The translations under genes and the position numbers were made by a program. The notes under the pieces are model-generated. The model saw only the letters and a program-made list of their open reading frames with translations. It was not told where the DNA came from and made no database searches. Below are positions 17,336 to 25,265 of a stretch of DNA of 64,000 bases, piece by piece. The stretch is from Streptomyces olivoverticillatus (GTDB lineage: Bacteria > Actinomycetota > Actinomycetes > Streptomycetales > Streptomycetaceae). Every line of letters begins with the position of its first letter. Within the stretch, counting starts at the first letter, position 1. Where the stretch lies: the NCBI RefSeq assembly GCF_014203555.1, contig NZ_JACHJH010000008.1, positions 1 to 64,000 on the forward strand, given 5' to 3'.

Positions 17336-18885
17336 GCGACCACGACGTGCTCGTCGTGGGCGCGGGACCCACCGGGCTGCTGGCCGCCTGCGAACTGCTG
17401 CGGCGCGGCGTGCGCGTACGCATCGTCGACCGGGCGCACCGCCCGGCGGACGCCCCCAAGGCGCTGTCCCTGTGGCCGCGCGCTCAGGACATCCTGGAGG
17501 ACCTCGGCCTCGGCGAGGGGCTGCGCGCGGCCTCCGTGCCCATCCGCCGCTACGGCTACTTCTCCGACGGCCGCCCGGTGGCCTCCTTCGCCATCCCGGC
17601 CGAGCACGCGGCCGTCAACCTCCCGCAGTACGAGACCGAACGCCTGCTCACCGAGCGGCTGCACGAGCTCGGCGGCAAGGTCGAACGAGGCATGCGGCTG
17701 TCGGCGGTCGACGACGTCCGCGGCTCCATCGCCGCGACGGACGGGGTGAGCGCCCTCCTGGAGCATGCGGACGGCACCGTCGAGCGCACCCGCACGCCCT
17801 TCCTGATCGGCGCCGACGGTGCAGGCAGCACGGTACGTGAACAGCTGGGCATGGGCTTCGAAGGCTCCACCTACGAGATGGCGTTCGCCCTCGTCGACGC
17901 CCGGGTGGAGGGCCGGCTGCCGCCCGACGAGATCCTCTACTACCAGGCGCCCAGCGGCACCCTGGTCATCGTGCCCCTGCCCGACGGCATCTTCCGCATC
18001 CTGTCGGTCCTGCCCGGGCGGGACCGGAAGCCGGGGGCCGCCATGATGCAGGCGCTGCTGGACGAGCGCGGCCCCGGCGGCGTCCGCATCACCGAGCCGG
18101 TGTGGGAGACCGTCTTCACAGTCCACGCCCGCAGCGCCACGCACTTCAGGCGCGGCCGGGTCTTCCTGGCGGGCGACGCGGCGCACGTGCACAGCCCGGC
18201 CGGGGGACAGGGCATGAACAACGGCCTGCAGGACGCGCACAACCTCGGCTGGAAACTGGCCGCGGTGATCCACGGCCACAGCCCGGACTCGCTGCTCCTC
18301 GGCTACGGGCCGGAGCGCGCGGAGGCGACCCGGCGCATCGTCCGCGACACCGACCTGCAGACCCGGGCCTGGATGGCCGACGGGCCGCTGCGCGTACGGG
18401 CCCGCGACGCCGCGTTCCGGCTGCTGGAGCGGACGGGCGCGGTCAGCCGCTTCTACGCACCGGTCATGGCCGGGCGGCGGCTGGCCTACGCGCCGGTGCG
18501 GGAGAGCCAGTCGCCCTCCCTGCCCTCCGGCTGCCGGATCCGCGGGCGGCTGCCGGGCGGTCTGACGGCCGGTGCGCTCTTCCCGCGGCGGCTCGCCCTC
18601 GCGTACGGCATCGCGGGCCCGGCGGCCGACCCCGCGGGCTGGACGGTGGCGGTCCTGCCGCCCGCAACGGGACCCTGGACGGACCGGGTCGAGCACCTCG
18701 TGCGGCAGTGGCCGCAGATACGGGTGGTGCTGCTGCGGCGCGGCGAGGCCGCGGAGGCGACCGGCTGCGGGCGGTCCGGCTACTACCTGATCCGCCCGGA
18801 CGGGCACATCGCCGCGCACGGACACGCCCGCGACCTGCACCGGCTGGAGGCGGAGCTCGCGGTGTGGCGGGGCCGGCGCCCGTAG
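17332..18885 (+). CDS. FAD-dependent aromatic monooxygenase (group A, PHBH fold)
   Basis: At 517 residues it has the N-terminal dinucleotide-binding motif VVGAGPTGLLAACELLRRG, the DG motif in LIGADGAGSTVRE, and the GD motif in VFLAGDAAHVHSPAGGQGMN, the three landmarks of class A flavoprotein hydroxylases. A C-terminal thioredoxin-like tail follows, as in phenol and rifamycin-type hydroxylases. It should use NAD(P)H and O2 to hydroxylate an aromatic ring, plausibly the amino-benzoate or the amide formed by its neighbours. The GTG start overlaps the ligase stop by 4 bp. It is the last gene of the tailoring operon, followed by a strong hairpin. Confidence 0.92.
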   Translation: MSDHDVLVVGAGPTGLLAACELLRRGVRVRIVDRAHRPADAPKALSLWPRAQDILEDLGLGEGLRAASVPIRRYGYFSDGRPVASFAIPAEHAAVNLPQYETERLLTERLHELGGKVERGMRLSAVDDVRGSIAATDGVSALLEHADGTVERTRTPFLIGADGAGSTVREQLGMGFEGSTYEMAFALVDARVEGRLPPDEILYYQAPSGTLVIVPLPDGIFRILSVLPGRDRKPGAAMMQALLDERGPGGVRITEPVWETVFTVHARSATHFRRGRVFLAGDAAHVHSPAGGQGMNNGLQDAHNLGWKLAAVIHGHSPDSLLLGYGPERAEATRRIVRDTDLQTRAWMADGPLRVRARDAAFRLLERTGAVSRFYAPVMAGRRLAYAPVRESQSPSLPSGCRIRGRLPGGLTAGALFPRRLALAYGIAGPAADPAGWTVAVLPPATGPWTDRVEHLVRQWPQIRVVLLRRGEAAEATGCGRSGYYLIRPDGHIAAHGHARDLHRLEAELAVWRGRRP

Positions 18886-18916
18886 GGCCCTTCCGGCACG
18901 GTCCGGCGTCCGGGAG

Positions 18917-18951
18917 GCCGCCTTCCCGCCGGGGGATTACGGGAAGGCGGC
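18917..18951. terminator. bidirectional hairpin terminator
   Basis: Perfect 12-bp arms GCCGCCTTCCCG (18917-18928) and CGGGAAGGCGGC (18940-18951) flank an 11-nt loop in the gap between the convergent monooxygenase and SRPBCC genes. It marks the likely right end of the tailoring operon. Confidence 0.75.
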
Positions 18952-18989
18952 AGCTTGTGGGGTGAGTCTTCCCGGGGGAGAGGGCTTCG

Positions 18990-19529
18990 CTATGCCTGTT
19001 CCACGACCGTTTTGAGCCGCTTCAGCGAGGTGGCCACGTCCTGCCCGAGCTTGGCGTTCCACTCGGTGACGAAGCGCGCGCATCCGGCCTCGGACAGCCC
19101 GTCGAATATCTTGGCCAGGCCCTCGGTGAGACGGCCGAGCCGGTAGTGGTGGACGAGCACGCAGCCGTCGCGGGTTGGCCGGATCTCGTAGGTCCAGGTG
19201 CTGTCCTGCTTCTCTCCCGCGCTGTTCAGCACCACCCACTGGAAGAGGCGTCCGCGCTCGGCGGCGGTCACCTCGGACTCGGTCTGCCACCCGCCGCGGA
19301 CGACGGGCGCCCAGGACACGACGTCCGTGCCGCGCAGATTGTCCCCGCGGAAGACCGAGCCGACCGCGCCCGGCATACCGGAAATCCACCGGCCGCCCCG
19401 GCATTCCGGGCTCCACTCGCCGCTGCGCGCGAGATCGCTGACTGTGTCGTACACCTCGTGCGGGCTCGCGGCGATGGCGATCTCGGCCCGGACGCGGAAA
19501 GTCGTTTCCTCGTCGGTGCTCTGGCTCAT
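18990..19529 (-). CDS. SRPBCC/START-like family protein
   Basis: The protein of about 179 residues has the helix-grip pattern of the polyketide cyclase/SRPBCC group: an N-terminal AEIAIAASPHEVYDTVSDLA, a WSPECRG loop and a long C-terminal helix (LKRLKTVVEQA). These proteins bind hydrophobic ligands; some are cyclases, many have no known role. The ATG at 19529 was chosen because family members begin just before this motif; no strong ribosome site is visible. It lies beyond the terminator that ends the tailoring operon and may not belong to the pathway. Confidence 0.75.
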   Translation of the reverse strand: MSQSTDEETTFRVRAEIAIAASPHEVYDTVSDLARSGEWSPECRGGRWISGMPGAVGSVFRGDNLRGTDVVSWAPVVRGGWQTESEVTAAERGRLFQWVVLNSAGEKQDSTWTYEIRPTRDGCVLVHHYRLGRLTEGLAKIFDGLSEAGCARFVTEWNAKLGQDVATSLKRLKTVVEQA

Positions 19530-19659
19530 GTCATCAATATGCGGGTGGCCGCCGGGGGCGGTCAATGCGTGATGTGGTGGTCCGTCATGTTGAAAACACC
19601 ATGGAAATGCGCCCGTTGAATGCGCAAGGAATACCGGGGATTTCGTGCCCGGTATCGGG

Positions 19660-20652
19660 CTAGTGCGCGAGGCCGGTCCGCAGGACGATCCGCTTTCCGT
19701 GCAGCTCGCCCTTCTCCATCCGCCGGTGCGCCTCGGACGTGGCGCTCAGCGGCAGGACCTCGGCGGCGCGGGGGCGCAGCAGCCCGGCGGCGAGCAGCCG
19801 GTTGACCACGACGGCCGCGTCCGCGAGTTCCGCGACGGAGGCATGGGAGATGACGAAGCCCGTGATCGAGCCGTCCTTCTGGTACAGCGGCCCGACCGGC
19901 AGCACCGGGCGCGCCGCGGGCCCCGCCAGCAGCACGATGCGGCCGCGCGGGGCGAGCAGTTCGACCGCGATGGCCAGGTCGTTCACGCCGGAGGTGTCGA
20001 TCCACAGGCCGACGCCGCCGGGGGCGGCCTCCGCAAGGCGCCCGGGGAGCGAGGGGTCGCGGTAGTCGAGGACTTCGGCGGCGCCGAGGGAGCGCACGTA
20101 CGGCGCGTCGGACGCGCTCGCCGTGGCGACGACGCGCGCGCCCGCCCGCGCGGCCAGCAGCACCGCGGCGCTGCCCACGTTGCCCGCGGCCCCGGCGACC
20201 AGCACCGTCTCGTCCGGCCGCACCCGGCCGTGGGTGAACAGCGCGAGGCAGGCGGTGGCGGCGGGATGGACCACGGCGACCGCGTCCTCCGGGCGGACCC
20301 CGGCGGGCAGCGGGTAGAGGCGCTCGACCGGCACCACGGCCTGCTCGGCCGCCGCGCCCTGACGGCCGTCGTGCCCCAGGCTGTTGCACCACACCAGGTC
20401 CCCGGGCGCGAAGCCGGTGGCCCCCGGTCCGGCCTCGGCGACCTTTCCGACCACATCGCGCCCCACCACGAATGGAAAGGGAAGGGGCGTACGGAAATCA
20501 CCGGAGCGGATAAAGGTGTCGACCGGATTGACGGTGGTGGCGATGACGTCCACCAGGACGTCGGTCGGCCCGGGGCGAGGCGTGGGAAGCTCGTCGAAGT
20601 GAATTTCCTCCGGCGAGCCGAGCTTTTCGACAAAGGCGGCACGCATGGTCAT
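19660..20652 (-). CDS. zinc-independent MDR family NADPH:quinone oxidoreductase
   Basis: The protein of about 330 residues has the medium-chain dehydrogenase layout. A GroES-like N-terminus (MTMRAAFVEKLGSPEEIHFD) is followed by VGRDVVGKVAEAGPG and a Rossmann domain with VLVAGAAGNVGSAAVLLA. No structural-zinc cysteine cluster is seen, as in quinone oxidoreductases (QOR/zeta-crystallin type). ATG codons at 20652 and 20646 are both possible. It is divergent from the conservon across 328 bp and reads in the same direction as the SRPBCC gene 130 bp downstream. Its reaction, NADPH-dependent reduction of a quinone or enone, is a family-level assignment. Confidence 0.86.
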   Translation of the reverse strand: MTMRAAFVEKLGSPEEIHFDELPTPRPGPTDVLVDVIATTVNPVDTFIRSGDFRTPLPFPFVVGRDVVGKVAEAGPGATGFAPGDLVWCNSLGHDGRQGAAAEQAVVPVERLYPLPAGVRPEDAVAVVHPAATACLALFTHGRVRPDETVLVAGAAGNVGSAAVLLAARAGARVVATASASDAPYVRSLGAAEVLDYRDPSLPGRLAEAAPGGVGLWIDTSGVNDLAIAVELLAPRGRIVLLAGPAARPVLPVGPLYQKDGSITGFVISHASVAELADAAVVVNRLLAAGLLRPRAAEVLPLSATSEAHRRMEKGELHGKRIVLRTGLAH

Positions 20653-20980
20653 GCAGCCTGTCACGGAGACCGCGTTCTTTTGAAGAGACACCGCCGGTAC
20701 GGCCGTGTGAGGTGTCAGGTCGCGCGGCATCTCGCCCCGGATTGGCCTGGACCACGGCCGCCGACCGGGCGGAGGGGGCAGTTCCGGCCTTGATGGGGCG
20801 AACCGAAAGTGCAAGTCTGTTCGATGCTCGTGACGGAGATCGGACACAGGGTCACCGCCGTGGTTAGGATGATCGGCGTATTCCGCTTCTGGACGGGACG
20901 TCAGGACGCCGACCTGTCCTTCTCCCGGCCGCCGGCCGGGCGGTGCCCCCACCGCATGCCCCTTCGTCCAAGAGGAATTG
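20653..20980. other. 328-bp divergent intergenic region upstream of the conservon
   Basis: No gene is supported here. It separates the quinone oxidoreductase gene from cvnA. The only convincing signal is the cvnA promoter candidate at 20842-20870; the rest shows no clear repeats. Confidence 0.6.
20842..20870 (+). promoter_or_regulatory. candidate promoter of the conservon operon
   Basis: GGACAC (20842-20847) and TAGGAT (20865-20870) are separated by 17 bp, fitting a Streptomyces vegetative promoter (TTGACN-17-TAGRRT), with a good -10 and a weaker -35. It lies about 110 bp upstream of the cvnA ATG. Confidence 0.5.
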
Positions 20981-22441
20981 ATGTCACATCACATACCGGA
21001 GGTGGTGATCTGGTGTCTGGCCATCGCGCTGACCGCCGTCGCGGTCCTGCTGATGCGCCAGCGGACGATCACCACCGGAGTGCGCAGGCGCATCGACCAG
21101 CTCGAAGAGAGCGTCCGGGCGCGTGACGAGGAGATACGGCACCTGGTCGGCGTGCGACTGCCCGCCGTCGCGGACGCCGCCGGGCCCTCGGTACCGCTGC
21201 CCGGCCCGCTCGACGACCGGCTGACCGGCACCGACTTCGCGCACAGCCTCCAGTCCGTGATGGACTACTTCACCCAGGCCGTCGACCGGGCCCAGGCCCG
21301 CGCTGACCAGTCCGCCAAGGCCGCGCTCAAGGCGTCCATGCGCGCCCTCCAGGGCCTCGCCCACGAACAGCAGCTGGCCATCTCGGACATGCAGGACCGG
21401 CACGACAACCCCGACGTGCTGCGCGACCTGCTGGAGATCGACCACGCCAACTCCCAGTTCGGCCGCCGCGCCCAGGCCATCGCCGTGCTGTGCGGCTCCT
21501 GGCCCGGCCGCCAGCGCGTCGCCTCCCCGCTCACCGACGTCGTACGGGGCGCCACCTCGCGGATCCGCGACTACCGCCGCGTACGCGTGCACAGCCAGAT
21601 CGACCTCGCGGTCGTCAGCCGGGCCGTGGAGCCCGTCGTGCTCGCCGTCGCCGAACTCCTCGACAACGCGGCCCGGCACTCCCAGCCCAACACCACCGTC
21701 GAGGTCAGCCTCCAGCCCGTGCACAACGGCGCCTCCATCGTCATCGACGACGCGGGCGTGGGCATGGACAACCAGGAGATCCAGCAGGCCGTCGCCCTGC
21801 TGTCCGGCCGCCGGCCGGTCGACGTCTCCCGCCTCGGCGACCCGCCGCAGTTCGGCTTCCCCGTCATCGGCGTGCTCGCCGCGCGCTACGGATTCAGCGT
21901 CTCCGTCGACACCCGCTCGCCCTACGGCGGCGTACGCGCCGTGGTGTTCCTGCCCAGCTCGCTGCTGACCCAGCTCGAGATCGACGGGCCCGGCACCACC
22001 CCGCTGACCGGACACCCGCGAGGCACCGCCAAGGGCCCCCGCACCTCCGCCCGCACCCACACCCCCCGCCCTGCGGAGCGCATCCACCCGCCGCAGCCGC
22101 CCGAGCACCCCGCGGCCCACCCCGGCCCCGACGCCCCCGCAACCCCGGGCGCCGGCACGGTCGTCGGCTCCACCAGCGGCGGACTGCCCAAGCGCCGCCG
22201 CCGGCAGCCCGGCGCAGCGCACCCGCGGCCCGCCGCGCCGCTGCCCGCCGAGACGCCCACGGAGCGCACCGCCGAGGAGAACGCCCGCCGCATGGGCGCC
22301 TTCGCCCGCGGCACCCGCGCCGGCCGCGTCGGCCACCACCCTCCGCCCGACGGCCGCATCCCGGGCCCCCCGCCCGGACCGGCCCCCGGCCGGCCCCCCG
22401 GCCACGCCCCCGCAGAAGACGAAGGGAACCCGCACGCGTGA
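20981..22441 (+). CDS. cvnA: conservon CvnA, histidine-kinase-like ATP-binding protein
   Basis: The 486-residue protein has one N-terminal membrane segment (residues 8-25), a helical linker, then an HATPase domain with N-box ELLDNAARHS and DDAGVGM. A proline-rich tail of about 130 residues follows. CvnA proteins form a membrane-associated complex with CvnB, C and D that resembles a eukaryotic G-protein-coupled signalling unit. Conservons of S. coelicolor influence development and antibiotic production. No phosphoacceptor histidine region or extracellular sensor is obvious. The ATG at 20981 follows AGAGGAATTG; the preceding TTG is a poorer start. It overlaps cvnB by 4 bp. Confidence 0.92.
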   Translation: MSHHIPEVVIWCLAIALTAVAVLLMRQRTITTGVRRRIDQLEESVRARDEEIRHLVGVRLPAVADAAGPSVPLPGPLDDRLTGTDFAHSLQSVMDYFTQAVDRAQARADQSAKAALKASMRALQGLAHEQQLAISDMQDRHDNPDVLRDLLEIDHANSQFGRRAQAIAVLCGSWPGRQRVASPLTDVVRGATSRIRDYRRVRVHSQIDLAVVSRAVEPVVLAVAELLDNAARHSQPNTTVEVSLQPVHNGASIVIDDAGVGMDNQEIQQAVALLSGRRPVDVSRLGDPPQFGFPVIGVLAARYGFSVSVDTRSPYGGVRAVVFLPSSLLTQLEIDGPGTTPLTGHPRGTAKGPRTSARTHTPRPAERIHPPQPPEHPAAHPGPDAPATPGAGTVVGSTSGGLPKRRRRQPGAAHPRPAAPLPAETPTERTAEENARRMGAFARGTRAGRVGHHPPPDGRIPGPPPGPAPGRPPGHAPAEDEGNPHA

Positions 22442-22869
22442 ACGACCACCTGAACAAAGAGCTGGGCTGGATGCTCGACGAGGTCGTCAAGATGCCGGAG
22501 GCCCGGCACGCCATCCTGCTGTCCGCCGACGGCATGCTGCGCGCCCACTCCCAGGGCATCGACCGCGACGAGGCCGAGCGCCAGGCCGCCGCCCTCTCCG
22601 GACTGCAGTCCATCAGCCGCTCCACCGGCGACTTCTGCACCCACCCCCAGCACCACGAAAGCCCCTGGCGGCAGACGCTCGTGGAGTTCGCCCACGGCTA
22701 CGTCTTCCTCATCGCCGCCGGCCCCGGCGCCTACCTCGCCGTCTCCGCGGGCGAGAACGTCGACATGGAAGCCGTCACCTACCGCATGCAGAAGACGGTC
22801 GACCGGCTCGGCAAGGAGCTCGTCAGCCCGCCGCGGCAGGACACCTGGCAGGGCGGCAGCCCGGCATGA
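22438..22869 (+). CDS. cvnB: conservon CvnB, roadblock/LC7 domain protein
   Basis: The 143-residue protein is a single roadblock/LC7 domain. It has an N-terminal helix (ELGWMLDEVVKMPEARHAIL), LLSADGMLRAHSQGI, and a final helix (MEAVTYRMQKTVDRLGKEL). This fold regulates small GTPases, and in conservons CvnB acts beside the GTPase CvnD. The GTG start overlaps the cvnA stop, and the stop overlaps cvnC by 4 bp, showing tight coupling. Nothing unusual is seen. Confidence 0.93.
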   Translation: MNDHLNKELGWMLDEVVKMPEARHAILLSADGMLRAHSQGIDRDEAERQAAALSGLQSISRSTGDFCTHPQHHESPWRQTLVEFAHGYVFLIAAGPGAYLAVSAGENVDMEAVTYRMQKTVDRLGKELVSPPRQDTWQGGSPA

Positions 22870-23228
22870 CCCCGCCGGCGCCGAGGCACGAGCGAGGGCT
22901 GGTGCGCCCGTACGTCGTCACCGACGGCCGCTCCCACCCCACCCGCAACACCTTCGACCTGGTCACCCTGGTCATGGCGCACGGGGACCGGCCGCTCGGC
23001 GGCCTCAGCCCCGAAAAGCGCAGGCTCATGGAACTCTGCCTCGGCGGCGCCCTGTCCGTCGCCGAGATCGCCGGCCACCTGATGCTGCCCGTCAGCGTCG
23101 TCAAGGTACTGCTCGGCGATCTCGTCGACAGCGGCCACCTCACCACCCGCGCCCCCATCCCCTCGGCAGAACTGCCCGAGGCCCAGATCCTCCAGGAGGT
23201 GCTCGATGGACTCCGCGCTCGCCTCTGA
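22866..23228 (+). CDS. cvnC: conservon CvnC, DUF742 protein
   Basis: The 120-residue DUF742 protein contains RPYVVTDGRSHPT near the N-terminus and a winged-helix-like middle part (LCLGGALSVAEIAGHLMLPV, then VKVLLGDLVDSGHL). These are constant in CvnC proteins, the third component of the complex. It overlaps cvnB by 4 bp and cvnD by 23 bp. The molecular role of DUF742 is not established beyond complex membership. Confidence 0.92.
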   Translation: MTPPAPRHERGLVRPYVVTDGRSHPTRNTFDLVTLVMAHGDRPLGGLSPEKRRLMELCLGGALSVAEIAGHLMLPVSVVKVLLGDLVDSGHLTTRAPIPSAELPEAQILQEVLDGLRARL

Positions 23229-23808
23229 CGGAGCCGTCTACCTGCCCCGTACCGTCCGGACCGCGGCGAAGATCCTCGTCGTGGGGCACTTCGCGGTCGG
23301 CAAGACCACCTTCGTGGGCTCGCTGTCGGAAATCCGGCCGCTGCGCACGGAAGAGACCATGACGCAGGCCGGCGCCCTCGTCGACGACCTCGCCGGCATC
23401 GACGGCAAGACCACCACCACGGTCGCCATGGACTTCGGCCGCCTCACCCTCAGCGACAGCCTCGTCCTCTATCTCTTCGGCGCCCCCGGCCAGCAGCGCT
23501 TCACCCGCCTCTGGCGGGACATGACCCACGGCGCGCTCGGCGCCCTCGTCCTCGCCGACACCCGGCGCCTGGAGCAGTCCTTCGAGGTCATGGGGCTGCT
23601 CGAAGAGCACGGCCTGCCCTACGCCGTCGCCGTCAACCACTTCGACGGCGCCCCCGCGCACCCGGAGGAGGAGATCCGCGAGGCCCTCGACCTGCTCCCC
23701 GAAACGCCGCTGGTCACCTGCGACGCCCGGGACCGCGTCTCCTCCACCCGCGCGCTGATCACCCTCGTGGAATACCTCCACCGCCGCACCACCCAGGAGC
23801 ACGTGTGA
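23206..23808 (+). CDS. cvnD: conservon CvnD, small GTP-binding protein
   Basis: The 200-residue Ras/MglA-like GTPase has its P-loop GHFAVGKTT at residues 27-35 and a G3-like segment LYLFGAPGQQRFTRLWRD, where the catalytic glutamine region matches other CvnD proteins. A VNHFDGA stretch stands for NKxD. It cycles between nucleotide states and relays the conservon signal. The ATG follows CAGGAGGTG and overlaps cvnC by 23 bp; the stop overlaps the first P450 gene by 4 bp. Confidence 0.93.
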   Translation: MDSALASDGAVYLPRTVRTAAKILVVGHFAVGKTTFVGSLSEIRPLRTEETMTQAGALVDDLAGIDGKTTTTVAMDFGRLTLSDSLVLYLFGAPGQQRFTRLWRDMTHGALGALVLADTRRLEQSFEVMGLLEEHGLPYAVAVNHFDGAPAHPEEEIREALDLLPETPLVTCDARDRVSSTRALITLVEYLHRRTTQEHV

Positions 23809-25265
23809 TCCACCGCCCCGACGGACCCCCGCCGCCGGGCTGCCCCGCCCACCAAGGCCCCGCCACCCCCCTGTACGGCCCCGACTTCGCCGCCGACCCG
23901 CACGCCGTCTACCAGCGGCTGCGCACCCAAGGCCCGGTGGCGCCCGTCGAACTCGCCCCCCGCGTCCGGGCCACCCTCGTCACCGACTACCGGGCGGCAC
24001 TCGAGGTTCTGCGCAACACGGACGTCTTCGGCAAGGACGCCCGCCGCTGGCGCGCCCTCGCCGAAGGCCGCGTCGAGGCGGACAACCCGGTCGTGCCGAT
24101 GATGGCCTACCGCCCCAACTGCCTCTTCTCCGACGGCGACGACCACCGCCGCTACCGGCAGGCCGTCGACGACAGCCTCGCCCGCATCGACCCCAACGCC
24201 CTGCGCGGCTACGTCGAGCGCAGCGCCGACAGCCTCATCGACCGCTTCACCGCCCTCGGCGAGGCCGACCTCCTCGGCTCGTACGCCAAGACCCTGCCGC
24301 TGCTGGTCTTCCAGCAGCTCTTCGGCTGCCCGCCCGAACTCGGCGACCGGCTCGTCGAGGGCTTCTCCGGCATCTTCGACGGCGTCGACGCCGAGCGGGC
24401 CGACGCCCTCATCACCGCCAGCCTCGTCGAACTCCTGCGCACCAAGCGCGAACAGCCCGGCGCCGACATGACGTCCTGGCTGATGGCCCACCCTGCCCAG
24501 CTCACCGACGAGGAGATGCTGCACCAGCTCGTCGTCCTCATCGGCGCGGGCACCGAACCCCAGCAGAACCTGATCGCCAACGCGCTGCGCCTGCTGCTCT
24601 CCGACGACCGCTTCGCGGGCGACCTGCGCGGCGGCAGCATGCCCGTGGAGGACGCCCTCGACGAGGTCCTCTGGCTCGACCCGCCGATGGCCAACTACGG
24701 AGTGCACTACCCCGTGGCCGACGTCGACTTCGGCGGCACCCTGCTGCGCGAGGGCGAGCCCGTCGTCGTCAGCTTCGCCGCCGCCAACACCGACCCCTCC
24801 CTGCGCTCCGACCACCGCACCGGCAACCGCGCCCACCTCGCCTGGAGCGCGGGCCCGCACCACTGCCCCGCCAAGGACGCCGCCCGCCTCATCGCGGCCG
24901 TCGCCGTGGAACGGCTGCTGGACCGGCTGCCGGACCTGGAGCTCGCCGTCCCCGTCGACCGCCTCGTCTGGCGTCCCGGCCCCTTCCACCGCGCCCTGAC
25001 CGCGCTGCCCGTCCGCTTCCCCCCGGTGCCCCTGCCCGTCCCGGCCCCCGCGCCCGACCTCACCGGCACCCGCCGGAACCACCGGCCGGCCCCCGCCGAG
25101 CACCCCACCGCCCCGACCCCAGGAGACAGCCGATGGACCGCCAGACCTGCCCCGTCGCAATCGATCCCTCCGGCAGCGACATCCACGGGGAAGCCGCCCG
25201 CCTCCGCGCCGACGGGCCGGCGGTCCCTGTGGAGCTCCCTGGCGGCGTGGTGGCGTGGGCAGTGA
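23805..25265 (+). CDS. cvnE: conservon-linked cytochrome P450, CYP157-like, lacking ExxR
   Basis: The 486-residue P450 has a heme-ligand cysteine in AWSAGPHHCPAKDAA. The K-helix ExxR is ExxW (DEVLWLDPP), and the I-helix reads GAGTEPQQ without the usual acid-Thr pair. Absence of ExxR is a known property of the CYP157 family, whose members sit in conservons beside a second P450, exactly as here. The residue two after the cysteine is Ala rather than Gly. The proline-rich C-terminal tail runs 133 bp into cvnF in another frame. The N-terminus overlaps cvnD by 4 bp. Its substrate is unknown. Confidence 0.88.
   Translation: MIHRPDGPPPPGCPAHQGPATPLYGPDFAADPHAVYQRLRTQGPVAPVELAPRVRATLVTDYRAALEVLRNTDVFGKDARRWRALAEGRVEADNPVVPMMAYRPNCLFSDGDDHRRYRQAVDDSLARIDPNALRGYVERSADSLIDRFTALGEADLLGSYAKTLPLLVFQQLFGCPPELGDRLVEGFSGIFDGVDAERADALITASLVELLRTKREQPGADMTSWLMAHPAQLTDEEMLHQLVVLIGAGTEPQQNLIANALRLLLSDDRFAGDLRGGSMPVEDALDEVLWLDPPMANYGVHYPVADVDFGGTLLREGEPVVVSFAAANTDPSLRSDHRTGNRAHLAWSAGPHHCPAKDAARLIAAVAVERLLDRLPDLELAVPVDRLVWRPGPFHRALTALPVRFPPVPLPVPAPAPDLTGTRRNHRPAPAEHPTAPTPGDSRWTARPAPSQSIPPAATSTGKPPASAPTGRRSLWSSLAAWWRGQ

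Noticed and set aside
23805..25265. CvnE as a P450 pseudogene
   Set aside because: The frame is intact, the heme cysteine is present, and absence of ExxR is a known trait of CYP157 proteins in conservons.
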